A stretch of DNA of 64,000 nt, from the NCBI GenBank assembly GCA_902543405.1, contig CACBYC010000005.1, positions 1-64,000 of the forward strand, given 5' to 3'. This stretch comes from an uncultured Pelagibacteraceae bacterium. Its GTDB lineage: Bacteria > Pseudomonadota > Alphaproteobacteria > Pelagibacterales > Pelagibacteraceae. The translations under genes were made by a program, and so were the position numbers. Of the stretch, positions 8,851-16,814 are shown in pieces; position 1 is the stretch's first letter; each line of letters starts with the position of its first letter. The notes below the pieces were generated by a model, which saw only the letters and a program-made list of their open reading frames with translations, made no database searches and was not told the DNA's origin.

Positions 8851-9743
8851 TATTTTAGATATTCTCTTTTTCTTGAAAGTTTAAATCTTCTATAAACAAG
8901 AATTAAAACTAGCAGTAAAAACACTGATCCAATTCTAAATTCTGTTCCTAAAATATAATCTGCAAACTCCTCAAATACACCTAAACCCATACCTGACATT
9001 GCAACACCAGGTAAATTTCCAAGTCCAGCAACAATTACAATCATAAAAGATCTAATTGTGTAAGGTAAACCCATATAAGGATGTATAGTAAATGTTATAG
9101 AAATAAGTGCTCCAGCTACTCCACAAAGAGCAGCATTTATTCCAAAAGTTGCTGCATAAACTTTTTCAGTATCTACACCTAATATTTTTGCAGCTCTAGC
9201 ATTTTGAGCTGTAGCTCTAATAGCCCTTCCAAGCTTTGATTTTTTCATATAAATCACAAGCCCTATAGCAAACACAATACTTATAAATGCTGAAAAAATC
9301 TTTGAATTTGGCAATGTAACAGAGTTATCAAACAGCATTGTTGTACCATATCCCGAGTTTGCAAGAACTACATCTGCACCAAATGCAAAATTCATTAATT
9401 GCATAAATAAAATGCTTATTCCAAACGTCGCTAAAATCGAAATGAATAAGTCTCTATCAACAACTTTGTTAATAACTAATTTGTAAATAATAACTCCAAC
9501 AAAATACATTATTATTGGCGAAACTATTACTCCCCACGCGGGATGAATTCCATACAAATACATAAAGTATGCAATGTATCCTCCTAATATAACTAAATCA
9601 CCTTGAGCAATGTTAATAATATTCATAACCCCCCACTGGAGAGCCATTCCGTAGGCGATTAAAGCAAATAAAACTCCAAGTAACAAACCATCTAGCACAG
9701 CTTGTAAAGTTAACATCGGAACTTGGAAAATTAAAAAATCCAT
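8850..9743 (-). CDS. livH: Branched-chain-type ABC transporter permease, LivH family (second system)
   Basis: A 297-residue polytopic permease. QAVLDGLLLGVLFALIAYGM and NIINIAQGDLVILGGYIAYF near the N-terminus are the LivH signature (G...N.AHG....LGAY). RAIRATAQNARAAKILGVD near residue 172 is the conserved cytoplasmic loop. It is the first permease gene after the binding protein, separated from it by 61 bases that contain a hairpin terminator, a common device for making more binding protein than permease. Confidence 0.93.
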   Translation of the reverse strand: MDFLIFQVPMLTLQAVLDGLLLGVLFALIAYGMALQWGVMNIINIAQGDLVILGGYIAYFMYLYGIHPAWGVIVSPIIMYFVGVIIYKLVINKVVDRDLFISILATFGISILFMQLMNFAFGADVVLANSGYGTTMLFDNSVTLPNSKIFSAFISIVFAIGLVIYMKKSKLGRAIRATAQNARAAKILGVDTEKVYAATFGINAALCGVAGALISITFTIHPYMGLPYTIRSFMIVIVAGLGNLPGVAMSGMGLGVFEEFADYILGTEFRIGSVFLLLVLILVYRRFKLSRKREYLK

Positions 9744-9760
9744 AATTTCTAAATGCTATA

Positions 9761-9790
9761 TAAAAAAAAGCCCCCTATTACTAGGGGGCT
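9761..9790 (-). terminator. Hairpin terminator/attenuator between livK and livH
   Basis: An 8-bp perfect inverted repeat (AGCCCCCT at 9769-9776 with AGGGGGCT at 9783-9790, 6-base loop) is followed on the minus strand by a run of eight T (9761-9768 region). This is a textbook intrinsic terminator placed between the binding-protein gene and its permeases. It is much more G+C-rich than its surroundings. It probably sets the livK:permease expression ratio by partial read-through. Confidence 0.85.
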
Positions 9791-9804
9791 AACATTATTT
9801 TTAA

Positions 9805-11043
9805 TTATCTTTCAGACCACTTAGGAATTGGGTGAATTAATTCTGCTGAAGCCCATTTTAATGGAGCTACAACTTTATTTTCACATTTTCCTGCATCGTC
9901 ACACATAACTTGGAACAATACCATTGGTTTGTCAACATTTTGACCACCTTCTGCAAATTTGATATTTCCATAGAATGTTTGCATATTAGTATCAGCAAGA
10001 GCATCTCTTACTTTCTTTTGATCAAAAGAATTTGCTCTTTCAAATGCATCTTTAAAAACTAACAAAGCAGCTGAAGACTCTGCTGATTGATATGGCGGAT
10101 CATAACCAAATAATTTTTCAAAGTCAGCAGCGTATGTCATACCATCTTTGAAGAAATCATCTTTATAAGTTAATGTTTTATGCCATTGAGACGCACATAA
10201 AGCGTACTGTGAGTTCTTACCATGTTGCTTAGATAATTTAGCAGCATCACAGTGTGTCATTGCTAACATTGGAACGTCAACTTTCATTTCAGCAATTTGT
10301 CTAATAGCTGTTAATGCACCTTTTGTGTGTCCAGATACAACTAAAACATCTGGTTTAACAGCTTTAACTTTTGCTAAAGTTGCAGCCATGTCGTTTAGCT
10401 CTTTTGGAAGTTTATCATCGATTATAATTTTAGATCCAGTTCTCTCTGCAGCATCTAAAATACCTAATCTAACGTCTTGTGAGAATGCATCTTGCTCAAA
10501 AGCTTGTGCTATTCTTACACCTTTTCCACCGTTTAACTCAACAGCTGTTTCAATCGCAACATCTAAATATAAGTTCGCTGGCGCAAGCACTGCGAATAAA
10601 TATTTATAACCTTTTGTAAACAAAGATCTTGATGCACCATTAGCCTCAACCATTGGAACACCGTACTTCTCTGTAACAGGTGCAATTGCTTTCGTTAAAC
10701 CTGAACTATAAGGTCCAAGCATAAACTCAACACCATCTTGTGAAATTAATCTTTCTGCAAGTTGCGCTGCTCTTTTAGGATTTGACTCATCATCATAATA
10801 GATAATATCAAACTTATAAGTTTTTCCTCCAACTTTAATACCACCCATGTCGTTAATTCTATCAACGGCCATATTGTAACCGTTTTGAGTATGAACTCCA
10901 TTAGATGAATATTTTCCAGTTAAAGAAATTGCAGCACCTAAAATAATTTTATCTCCAACAACTTTTGCTAAAGAAACAACTGAAGTTGAGAATAAAATTG
11001 CTATTGCAGAAACAAATGTAATTATAATGTTTTTAATTTTCAT
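9805..11043 (-). CDS. livK: Periplasmic substrate-binding protein of the second Liv-type ABC transporter
   Basis: A 412-residue secreted solute receptor (Leu/Ile/Val-binding, type I periplasmic fold). It has a signal peptide (MKIKNIIITFVSAIAILF... SLA) of about 26 residues, then the typical opening KIILGAAISLTGKYSSNGVH, where SLTG is a conserved ligand-pocket motif. Conserved lobe motifs include YDDESNPKRAAQLAERLI near 92 and GPYSSGLTKAIAPV near 116. Length is slightly above LivJ/LivK (about 370) and resembles amide or urea receptors. It is the first gene of the run, with a good ribosome-binding site (GAGGAG, 4 bases before ATG). Ligand not determinable from sequence alone. Confidence 0.92.
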   Translation of the reverse strand: MKIKNIIITFVSAIAILFSTSVVSLAKVVGDKIILGAAISLTGKYSSNGVHTQNGYNMAVDRINDMGGIKVGGKTYKFDIIYYDDESNPKRAAQLAERLISQDGVEFMLGPYSSGLTKAIAPVTEKYGVPMVEANGASRSLFTKGYKYLFAVLAPANLYLDVAIETAVELNGGKGVRIAQAFEQDAFSQDVRLGILDAAERTGSKIIIDDKLPKELNDMAATLAKVKAVKPDVLVVSGHTKGALTAIRQIAEMKVDVPMLAMTHCDAAKLSKQHGKNSQYALCASQWHKTLTYKDDFFKDGMTYAADFEKLFGYDPPYQSAESSAALLVFKDAFERANSFDQKKVRDALADTNMQTFYGNIKFAEGGQNVDKPMVLFQVMCDDAGKCENKVVAPLKWASAELIHPIPKWSER

Positions 11044-11082
11044 TTATCTCCTCTTTATTATTAATTAATTAATTTAAACCTT

Positions 11083-11111
11083 ATTAAACTAAGAAATTAA
11101 TTTTTTTGCAA
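11083..11111 (-). promoter_or_regulatory. Possible sigma-70-type promoter of livK operon
   Basis: On the minus strand, TTGCAA (11111-11106) and TTTAAT (11088-11083) are separated by 17 bases, and lie 40 to 68 bases upstream of the livK ATG. Spacing and position suit a housekeeping promoter. In A+T-rich DNA such matches are frequent, so this is a suggestion only. Confidence 0.35.
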
Positions 11112-11135
11112 GTAACAGTAGTATCGCATTAAAGA

Positions 11136-11750
11136 CTAATATTGTTGCATAAATGCAATTATTGCTGCAATTACAATTAAAACGCACGCAGAAATTGTGT
11201 TTATAATCTTTGCGTTAGCTTTAACCCAGGTAATCATTTTATTTGCTAGAATGGCGTAACCGATTAAAGATAAAAAATCTAAAATTACATATGTAGTTAT
11301 TAAAATAATAAATTGAGCAATATAATTAGAGCTAAAATCAATAAATTGTGGAAAAATAAAAGGAAAAAACATCCAAGCTTTAGGGCTTGTTCCAGCAACT
11401 AAAAAACCATCTTTATAAAAAGATAAAAAAGTTTTTTCTGAATTTTTATCAGAGTTTATACTTTTTGGTCGAGATTTATAAATATCATAAGCAAGATATA
11501 GAATATAGATTATTCCTATCCACTTAATTGTATTAAGCAACTTAAGATTATCCGAAATAAATGAGCCAATAACAAATATAACAAGAGTTGCTTGAATAAT
11601 ATTTGCAGTAACATCTCCTAATGCTGTCCATACACATTTCTTAACTCCATAATTCATTGAATATGAAATGATTACAATCCTTGGTGTTCCAGGAGTAATA
11701 AACATAAAGAGAATAATTTGTAGAAAAAGGAAATAGTTTAATGGGAGCAT
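11136..11750 (-). CDS. LysE/RhtB family amino acid exporter
   Basis: A 204-residue inner-membrane protein with about six hydrophobic helices. The N-terminal pattern FLFLQIILFMFITPGTPRIV includes the family-typical TPGP-like motif (here TPGT), and GTSPKAWMFFPFIFPQF near residue 120 matches the N/S-PKA-x-xFF motif of LysE/RhtB exporters. Such proteins export amino acids or homoserine-lactone-like compounds. Its start lies only 5 bases from a 47-base inverted-repeat structure that could control translation. It is transcribed divergently from the gene at 11871. Confidence 0.8.
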   Translation of the reverse strand: MLPLNYFLFLQIILFMFITPGTPRIVIISYSMNYGVKKCVWTALGDVTANIIQATLVIFVIGSFISDNLKLLNTIKWIGIIYILYLAYDIYKSRPKSINSDKNSEKTFLSFYKDGFLVAGTSPKAWMFFPFIFPQFIDFSSNYIAQFIILITTYVILDFLSLIGYAILANKMITWVKANAKIINTISACVLIVIAAIIAFMQQY

Positions 11751-11755
11751 TTTGG

Positions 11756-11802
11756 GATAGTCCTAAAAAACCGGGAGCTAAAGATGGCTAGATAGGACTA
11801 TC
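11756..11802. promoter_or_regulatory. Strong inverted repeat in the lysE-type gene leader
   Basis: GATAGTCCTA (11756-11765) and TAGGACTATC (11793-11802) form a perfect 10-bp stem with a 27-base loop. The loop itself holds AGCTAAAGATGGCT, able to make a small inner stem. On the minus strand the structure ends 5 bases before the ATG of the LysE-type gene, so in the mRNA it would cover the ribosome-binding region. It could be an RNA regulator (riboswitch-like) or an operator for a dimeric repressor serving both divergent genes. I do not recognise it as a known riboswitch class. Confidence 0.55.
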
Positions 11803-11822
11803 TAAAAGTGATAATATCATAG

Positions 11823-11846
11823 GCATTAAAATTTGCATTAAAATTT
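11823..11846. repeat. Two tandem copies of a 12-bp repeat
   Basis: GCATTAAAATTT occurs twice in direct succession (11823-11834 and 11835-11846), in the divergent spacer between the lysE-type gene and the gene at 11871. It may be a duplicated promoter or operator element, or a simple slippage product. Confidence 0.6.
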
Positions 11847-11870
11847 ATTTAAAGTTTTGCTGAAAAATCT

Positions 11871-12170
11871 ATGAAAAAAAGTCACAGGCCTACAACCAAA
11901 GTCAAAAATCCTGAGCCAAAACCAGGAAGTCCAGACTGGGTTATCTGGGCAGCTTGGGCTGATAGAATAACATTTGAGGAGATAGAGAAAAAAACAGGCA
12001 AAACTGAATCTGATGTAATTAAGATAATGAGAAGAAGTCTTAAACCTTCATCTTTTAGGTTATGGAGAAAAAGAGTAAATTCACAAAGTATTAAACATAG
12101 AAAAAAATTTGAATATTCAAGAAAACAAATAAGAGTAAAAATTAAGAAAAATGAAATTCTTAACTGGTAA
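11871..12170 (+). CDS. Small conserved protein, TIGR03643 type
   Basis: A 99-residue basic protein. The central segment PDWVIWAAWADRITFEEIEKKTGKTESDVIKIMRRSLKPSSFRLWRKRV is characteristic of the TIGR03643 family of uncharacterised bacterial proteins. The helix-turn-helix-like spacing of ITFEEIEKKTGKTESDVIKIMRR suggests nucleic-acid binding, which is inference. The C-terminus is rich in Lys and Arg. It precedes the glutaredoxin gene by 28 bases on the same strand. Confidence 0.75.
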   Translation: MKKSHRPTTKVKNPEPKPGSPDWVIWAAWADRITFEEIEKKTGKTESDVIKIMRRSLKPSSFRLWRKRVNSQSIKHRKKFEYSRKQIRVKIKKNEILNW

Positions 12171-12198
12171 ATTATAAAAATATAATTATATCTTTAGT

Positions 12199-12453
12199 AT
12201 GAAAAACATTACCATGTATTCAGGCCCAATGTGTGCTTTTTGTGATGCAGCAAAAAGGTTGCTGAATAGAAATAATCTTGAATACAAAGTTATTGATGTA
12301 TCTACAGGTCCAGAGCTTAGAGATGAAATGATACAAAAAGCTAATGGAAGAAGAACAATACCTCAAATTTTTTTTAATGATGAACATATTGGTGGTTACC
12401 AAGAGTTAAGAGATCTTGAAAAAAATGGTCAACTAGAAGCATATTTAAAGTAA
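12199..12453 (+). CDS. grxC: Glutaredoxin
   Basis: An 84-residue dithiol glutaredoxin, the usual size for Grx3. The redox motif is C12-A-F-C15 (CPYC is commoner). The GSH-binding motifs TIPQIFFNDEHIGG (cis-Pro near residue 54) and GGYQELRDLE are present. It reduces disulfides and glutathionylated proteins in the cytoplasm with glutathione. It ends 1 base before the convergent stop of the DUF1479 gene. Confidence 0.92.
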   Translation: MKNITMYSGPMCAFCDAAKRLLNRNNLEYKVIDVSTGPELRDEMIQKANGRRTIPQIFFNDEHIGGYQELRDLEKNGQLEAYLK

Positions 12454-12454
12454 A

Positions 12455-13690
12455 TTAATTCCAATCAACTAAACCTAATTGTTTTTTAGCTAGTTCACTT
12501 AAATCATTAATTGTAACTCTATCTTTATAATTTACTTCATAATCTTCAGCAGCAAAATCAGGTGGACTTTTACCTTCAATAAATTTTTTTGATTGTTTTT
12601 TTATGTAATCAATATTTTTTTTACAGTATGGAGTTGCACCTACATAAATAACATTTGAAAAAGTTTTACCCATATGTTTTTCCTCAACAGCATGCACAAC
12701 GTCAGGGTGCCACCAAATAGTATCTCCAGGATACATTTTGGGAATTGAAATTAAACCTTCTAATAATAAGCTATGATATTTTTCATTTATTGATAAAGCT
12801 TTTCCTGCTTTTGAACCGCATAACTCGTTTTCAGGCACATCATCTAGCAAAGCTCTTGTTAAAACATAGGCCATTCCTTTGGCAATAGGAATTAATTGTA
12901 AAGTTCCATCATTTGGACCTTGTTCTGTTAAGGCTGTCCATCCTTGAAATGTTCTAAATACATGCGCTACCGCAGGTGACTCAAATTCAATTGTTTCATC
13001 TCTATATTTAGCATCAAACGGATTATAATTTTCGAAATTATCTGAAAAAATATCATTATAAATTTTTTGATATGCATTATCAGTCCATCTTTCAATCGAT
13101 CCAGCATCACAATGTGGTGATAGCCCCAATGTATCATCTCCTGGTTCTCTTCTTCTTACTCGATCTGCGTATACAAGTTCTTTATTTGGATCAAAAACGC
13201 TCTTATCCTTATACTTATAGTTCCAAAGATTATTTAGCCATTTTTTAACCTTTTCCATTTCTTGAGAGTGTCTAATTTCTGATTGCGCTTTAGACCAATA
13301 CAATCCAAAAATTTGAGGTTTTCCTGATTTGAGTTCACTAAAATATTTATCTATACCTATCTTTTTTTTTTGATCTTCAAAATAATTGTTTTCTAAAACA
13401 TATTGATCTAGATTTTTATTCAGATCTTTCATTTTTTTTTTACCAAAAACATTTCTAATTATTACACAACCACGTTTCAGAACTTTTTGATTAATAGTCC
13501 TTTCATTTTCAATTAAAATATTTTTAAATTCTATTTCTGGGATAATCGAGTTCTCAAAACTTTTAATTATCTCAACTTCTTTTTTGATATATTTCTCAAT
13601 ATTTTTGAAATTACTTAAATAATTTTTCGATTTATTTTTTAACTTAATTTTTTCAGAGATAATCTTTTTTTGTATTTCAATTATATTCAT
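12455..13690 (-). CDS. DUF1479 (YbiU-like) putative Fe(II)/2-oxoglutarate dioxygenase
   Basis: A 411-residue protein of the DUF1479/YbiU family. A lysine-rich N-terminal helix region is followed by GCVIIRNVFGKK near residue 74. A probable iron triad is H193-C-D195 in LSPHCDAGSIERW and H333 in WWHPDVVHAVEE. These are the features of a cupin-type 2-oxoglutarate oxygenase, but no substrate is established. It converges on grxC and lies 14 bases upstream-adjacent to msrB on the same strand. Confidence 0.8.
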   Translation of the reverse strand: MNIIEIQKKIISEKIKLKNKSKNYLSNFKNIEKYIKKEVEIIKSFENSIIPEIEFKNILIENERTINQKVLKRGCVIIRNVFGKKKMKDLNKNLDQYVLENNYFEDQKKKIGIDKYFSELKSGKPQIFGLYWSKAQSEIRHSQEMEKVKKWLNNLWNYKYKDKSVFDPNKELVYADRVRRREPGDDTLGLSPHCDAGSIERWTDNAYQKIYNDIFSDNFENYNPFDAKYRDETIEFESPAVAHVFRTFQGWTALTEQGPNDGTLQLIPIAKGMAYVLTRALLDDVPENELCGSKAGKALSINEKYHSLLLEGLISIPKMYPGDTIWWHPDVVHAVEEKHMGKTFSNVIYVGATPYCKKNIDYIKKQSKKFIEGKSPPDFAAEDYEVNYKDRVTINDLSELAKKQLGLVDWN

Positions 13691-13703
13691 AATTTGAAAT
13701 CAA

Positions 13704-14072
13704 TTATTTAGGTTTAAAAACTAAACAAACTCCATTATTACAGTATCTTTTTCCTGTTGGTTGTGGGCCATCATCAAATATATGGCCGTGATGTCCTCCA
13801 CAATTCTTGCAATGGTACTCGGTTCTGGCATAACCGATATGATAGTCTGTTGTAGTTTCAAATACATCAGGTAGAGATTTGTAAAATGATGGCCAGCCAG
13901 AGCCACTTTCATACTTAGTGTTTGACTCAAACAATTTCGCTCCGCAGTTTGCACAATGATAACTACCCTCTCTCTTTTCAAAATTAAGCTCACTTGAACC
14001 TGGAGGTTCTGTTGCTTCTTCAAATAATACTTTATTTTGTTGATGAGTTAAATTTGGATTATTTTTTGTCAT
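13704..14072 (-). CDS. msrB: Peptide-methionine (R)-S-oxide reductase
   Basis: A 122-residue MsrB, which repairs oxidised methionine (R epimer) in proteins. It has the four zinc cysteines C40-x2-C43 and C88-x2-C91, the substrate motif GSGWPSFY at 57-64, and the catalytic cysteine C111 in KRYCNNGVC. A second cysteine, C116, could act as the resolving residue. Length suits a free-standing MsrB. It overlaps the HDAC-family gene start-end by 14 bases. Confidence 0.95.
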   Translation of the reverse strand: MTKNNPNLTHQQNKVLFEEATEPPGSSELNFEKREGSYHCANCGAKLFESNTKYESGSGWPSFYKSLPDVFETTTDYHIGYARTEYHCKNCGGHHGHIFDDGPQPTGKRYCNNGVCLVFKPK

Positions 14073-14964
14073 TTAAATATTTAGCACAATTTTTATGTAA
14101 ACTTGCATGTAATTCAATAAGTTTTTTAAAGTCTTTGTTGTAACCACCACCTAAAACTCCACAAATAGGAACTCTTCTTTTAAAAAAGTTTCCAATAACC
14201 ATCTCGTCTCTTTTATTAATTCCTTTGTCAGTAATACACAACTTACCTAATCTATCATCTAAGTGAATGTCAACACCTGCGATATAAAATACGAAATCAA
14301 AATTAAAATCGTTTAGAAAAATTAAATTTTTTTTTAAAATATCTAAATACTCATCATCTTCCATGTTTTGTTCAAGTTCAATATCCAGATCACTTTTTGA
14401 TTTAATTGGTGGATAATTCACTTTTGTGTGCATACTAAATGTAAAAACATTATTTTCATTTTTAAATATTTCTGAATTTCCGTTACCTTGGTGAACATCT
14501 AAATCGACTATTAGGATTTTGTTAGCCAACCCTCTATTCAAAAGATACTTTGCAGCAACAGCCACATCATTAAAAACACAAAAACCAGCTCCCTCGTCAT
14601 AAATAGCATGATGACTTCCTCCAGCTGTGTTACAAGCTATTCCATAATTGATTGCTAATTTAGAGGCCAATACCGTTCCGCCTGTTGCAACTAAAGATCT
14701 TCTGACCACACTATCAACTAAAGGAAACCCTATTTTTTTAACCAATGATTGCTCTAATGTTTTATTTTTAATTTTAAAAATATACTCCTCCGAGTGAACT
14801 TCTTTAAGTGTATCTACTGAGCATGGATCAGGTTTATAAAACTTTTTAACTACCTTTTCTTTTTTTAGAAAACTTGCTAATTCACCAAACTTTTTAATTG
14901 GAAATTTATTATCATCACCAATTTTTGCTTCATAATCAGGGTGATTTACAACTGGTAATTCCAC
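14059..14964 (-). CDS. Histone deacetylase-family (acetoin-utilisation/HDAC) hydrolase
   Basis: A 301-residue zinc amidohydrolase of the arginase/deacetylase fold. Family motifs are GGSHHAIYDEGAGFCVFND near residue 116 (tandem His), KILIVDLDVHQGNGN near 148 (zinc ligands D-x-H), and IAGVDIHLDDRLGKL near 229 (third zinc ligand Asp). GVLGGGY near 273 completes the active site. Bacterial members remove acetyl groups from small molecules, polyamines or proteins; the substrate here is unknown. It overlaps msrB by 14 bases and is 1 base from the dehydrogenase gene, so these form an operon. Confidence 0.88.
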   Translation of the reverse strand: MELPVVNHPDYEAKIGDDNKFPIKKFGELASFLKKEKVVKKFYKPDPCSVDTLKEVHSEEYIFKIKNKTLEQSLVKKIGFPLVDSVVRRSLVATGGTVLASKLAINYGIACNTAGGSHHAIYDEGAGFCVFNDVAVAAKYLLNRGLANKILIVDLDVHQGNGNSEIFKNENNVFTFSMHTKVNYPPIKSKSDLDIELEQNMEDDEYLDILKKNLIFLNDFNFDFVFYIAGVDIHLDDRLGKLCITDKGINKRDEMVIGNFFKRRVPICGVLGGGYNKDFKKLIELHASLHKNCAKYLNDKK

Positions 14965-14965
14965 T

Positions 14966-15916
14966 TTACTTTATTTCTCGAATAGGCTTACCAGAAACAC
15001 AGGCTTCTAAATTTTCAATCATTTGAGTATAAAAAATAGAATAATTTTCAGCTGTAACGTAGCCTACGTGTGGAAGCAAAAGTGCGTTAGGCACAAATCT
15101 CAATTTATGACTACTGGGTAGAGGTTCTTTATCATAAACATCAATACCAGCTCCAGCAATTACATTAGTTGAAAGAGCTTTAATTAAATCATGTTCGTTA
15201 ACAATTGGACCTCTGGAAGTATTAATTAGAAAAGCAGATTTTTTCATTTTATGAAATTCAGCAAGCTTTATACAATCCTTGTATCTTGCTCCTCCTTGGA
15301 CATGAATTGATATAAAGTCAGAGTTTTGAATAAGATCCTCTTTATTAGATGGTAAAACATCAAGTTCTTTACACTTATCTAGACTTAAGTTTTCACTCCA
15401 TGCCATTAGTTGCATACCAAATGCTTTTCCAATTTTGGCAACTTGAGATCCAACTTTTCCTAAACCAATAAGTCCCAGAATTTTTCCTTTTAATTCTACA
15501 CCCACTGTTGTCTGCCAATAACCTTGGTACATGTTATCAACTTCCATCTTAATATTCCTAGCTAGACCTAAAATTAACGCCCATGTTAATTCACAGGTAG
15601 GGTTTGAGTTAATTTCTGTTCCAGTAACAACAATTTTAGCTTTTTTTGTTGCTTCAAGATCTATAGCTTTATTTCTCATTCCGCTTGTAGAAATGTATTT
15701 TAGTTTTTTCAAACTTTTAATAAGATTTGAAGTAATTGATGTTCTTTCTCTCATAATAAGCAGAGCTTCAAATTCTTTTAATTTTTCTATGGCGTCATCC
15801 TCGTTTTCAAAAGGTTCGCTGAAAATCTCAATATCAAACTTTGATGAAAGATTTTTTAAATCTATAAATTCTTGAGCAACGTTTTGATAATCGTCTAAAA
15901 TAGCTACCTTAAGCAT
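14966..15916 (-). CDS. D-2-hydroxyacid dehydrogenase (phosphoglycerate-dehydrogenase-like)
   Basis: NAD-dependent oxidoreductase, 316 residues from the ATG at 15916. This start was preferred to one 36 bases upstream because it begins the typical LKVAILDDYQNVAQEF strand and overlaps the DMT gene stop by 8 bases. The nucleotide-binding motif is GLIGLGKVGSQVAKIGKAFG near residue 145. Conserved catalytic regions are NTSRGPIVNEHDL (Arg), GIDVYDKEPLP (Glu) and LLPHVGYVT (His). The substrate is a 2-hydroxy or 2-oxo acid not identifiable here; neighbours handling 2-oxo acids make that chemistry plausible. Confidence 0.85.
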   Translation of the reverse strand: MLKVAILDDYQNVAQEFIDLKNLSSKFDIEIFSEPFENEDDAIEKLKEFEALLIMRERTSITSNLIKSLKKLKYISTSGMRNKAIDLEATKKAKIVVTGTEINSNPTCELTWALILGLARNIKMEVDNMYQGYWQTTVGVELKGKILGLIGLGKVGSQVAKIGKAFGMQLMAWSENLSLDKCKELDVLPSNKEDLIQNSDFISIHVQGGARYKDCIKLAEFHKMKKSAFLINTSRGPIVNEHDLIKALSTNVIAGAGIDVYDKEPLPSSHKLRFVPNALLLPHVGYVTAENYSIFYTQMIENLEACVSGKPIREIK

Positions 15917-16814
15917 TTTGAGTTTTTTTATTCGAAATTGTAATACCAGCAATTATGAAAATTGCACCTAAGAAATGATAAAATAAAATCTTTTCTTTGA
16001 AAATTATCATAGCCATTATTGCACCTAGAATTGGCATTAAATGAAGAAAAACTCCAGATCTATTAGCCCCAATAAGTTTTACACCTTTTATCCAAAACAG
16101 AAATGAGATTAAACCAGGGAAAAAAACAACATAGAATAAAACTAAATAAAAAGAAGATTGTAATTTGATTACACTGCCCAAACTATAATCAATAAAATAC
16201 ATCGGAATAAGAAAAATAACTCCAAATGTAATAACAACCTGCAAAAGAGAAATTGGAGATAGATTGAATTCCTTTTTTTTCAGAAGCGCTGAATAAAGAG
16301 ACCATGCAAACATTGCAATTAATGCAAAAATGTCTCCTTTGTTAAATGACAAATTTAATAAATTATTTAAATTTGCTTTTGTTATTATAAACAAAACACC
16401 TGTAAGTGAAAGAAATACTCCTATTATTTGAAATGAATTTGTTTTCTCAATTTTAAGTAAGAATGAAAATAATATAATCATAATTGGTACTGTTGAAATC
16501 ATAAGTACTCCAGTAATAACTTGGGTATGTCTTAAAGAGTAAAAAAGGGCTGAATTAAAAACAGTCACAGCCAAAATTCCCAATAATGAAAATAAAAAAA
16601 TATTATCTAATATAATTTTTTGGTTATTTAATAATTCTTTATAAGTGAATGGAAGCAAAACTAACCAAGCCAAAAACCATCTATAAAAATTTAATGATAT
16701 CGGAGGAATATCAATAATGCTTGCAGCTTTTCCTACTATAAAGTTGCCTGCCCAAAATAAACAAGCTAAAACCAAATAAAGAGAGGCTAAATATAAAGGG
16801 CTAAGTGTTTTCAT
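15909..16814 (-). CDS. EamA/DMT-family transporter
   Basis: A 301-residue protein with about ten transmembrane helices in two EamA repeats (LACLFWAGNFIVGKAA near residue 17 and ALIAMFAWSLYSALLKK near 163). This is the drug/metabolite transporter superfamily, which exports amino acids, nucleotides or other metabolites. It overlaps the large oxidoreductase gene by 14 bases at its start and the dehydrogenase by 8 at its end. Substrate unknown. Confidence 0.88.
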   Translation of the reverse strand: MKTLSPLYLASLYLVLACLFWAGNFIVGKAASIIDIPPISLNFYRWFLAWLVLLPFTYKELLNNQKIILDNIFLFSLLGILAVTVFNSALFYSLRHTQVITGVLMISTVPIMIILFSFLLKIEKTNSFQIIGVFLSLTGVLFIITKANLNNLLNLSFNKGDIFALIAMFAWSLYSALLKKKEFNLSPISLLQVVITFGVIFLIPMYFIDYSLGSVIKLQSSFYLVLFYVVFFPGLISFLFWIKGVKLIGANRSGVFLHLMPILGAIMAMIIFKEKILFYHFLGAIFIIAGITISNKKTQNA

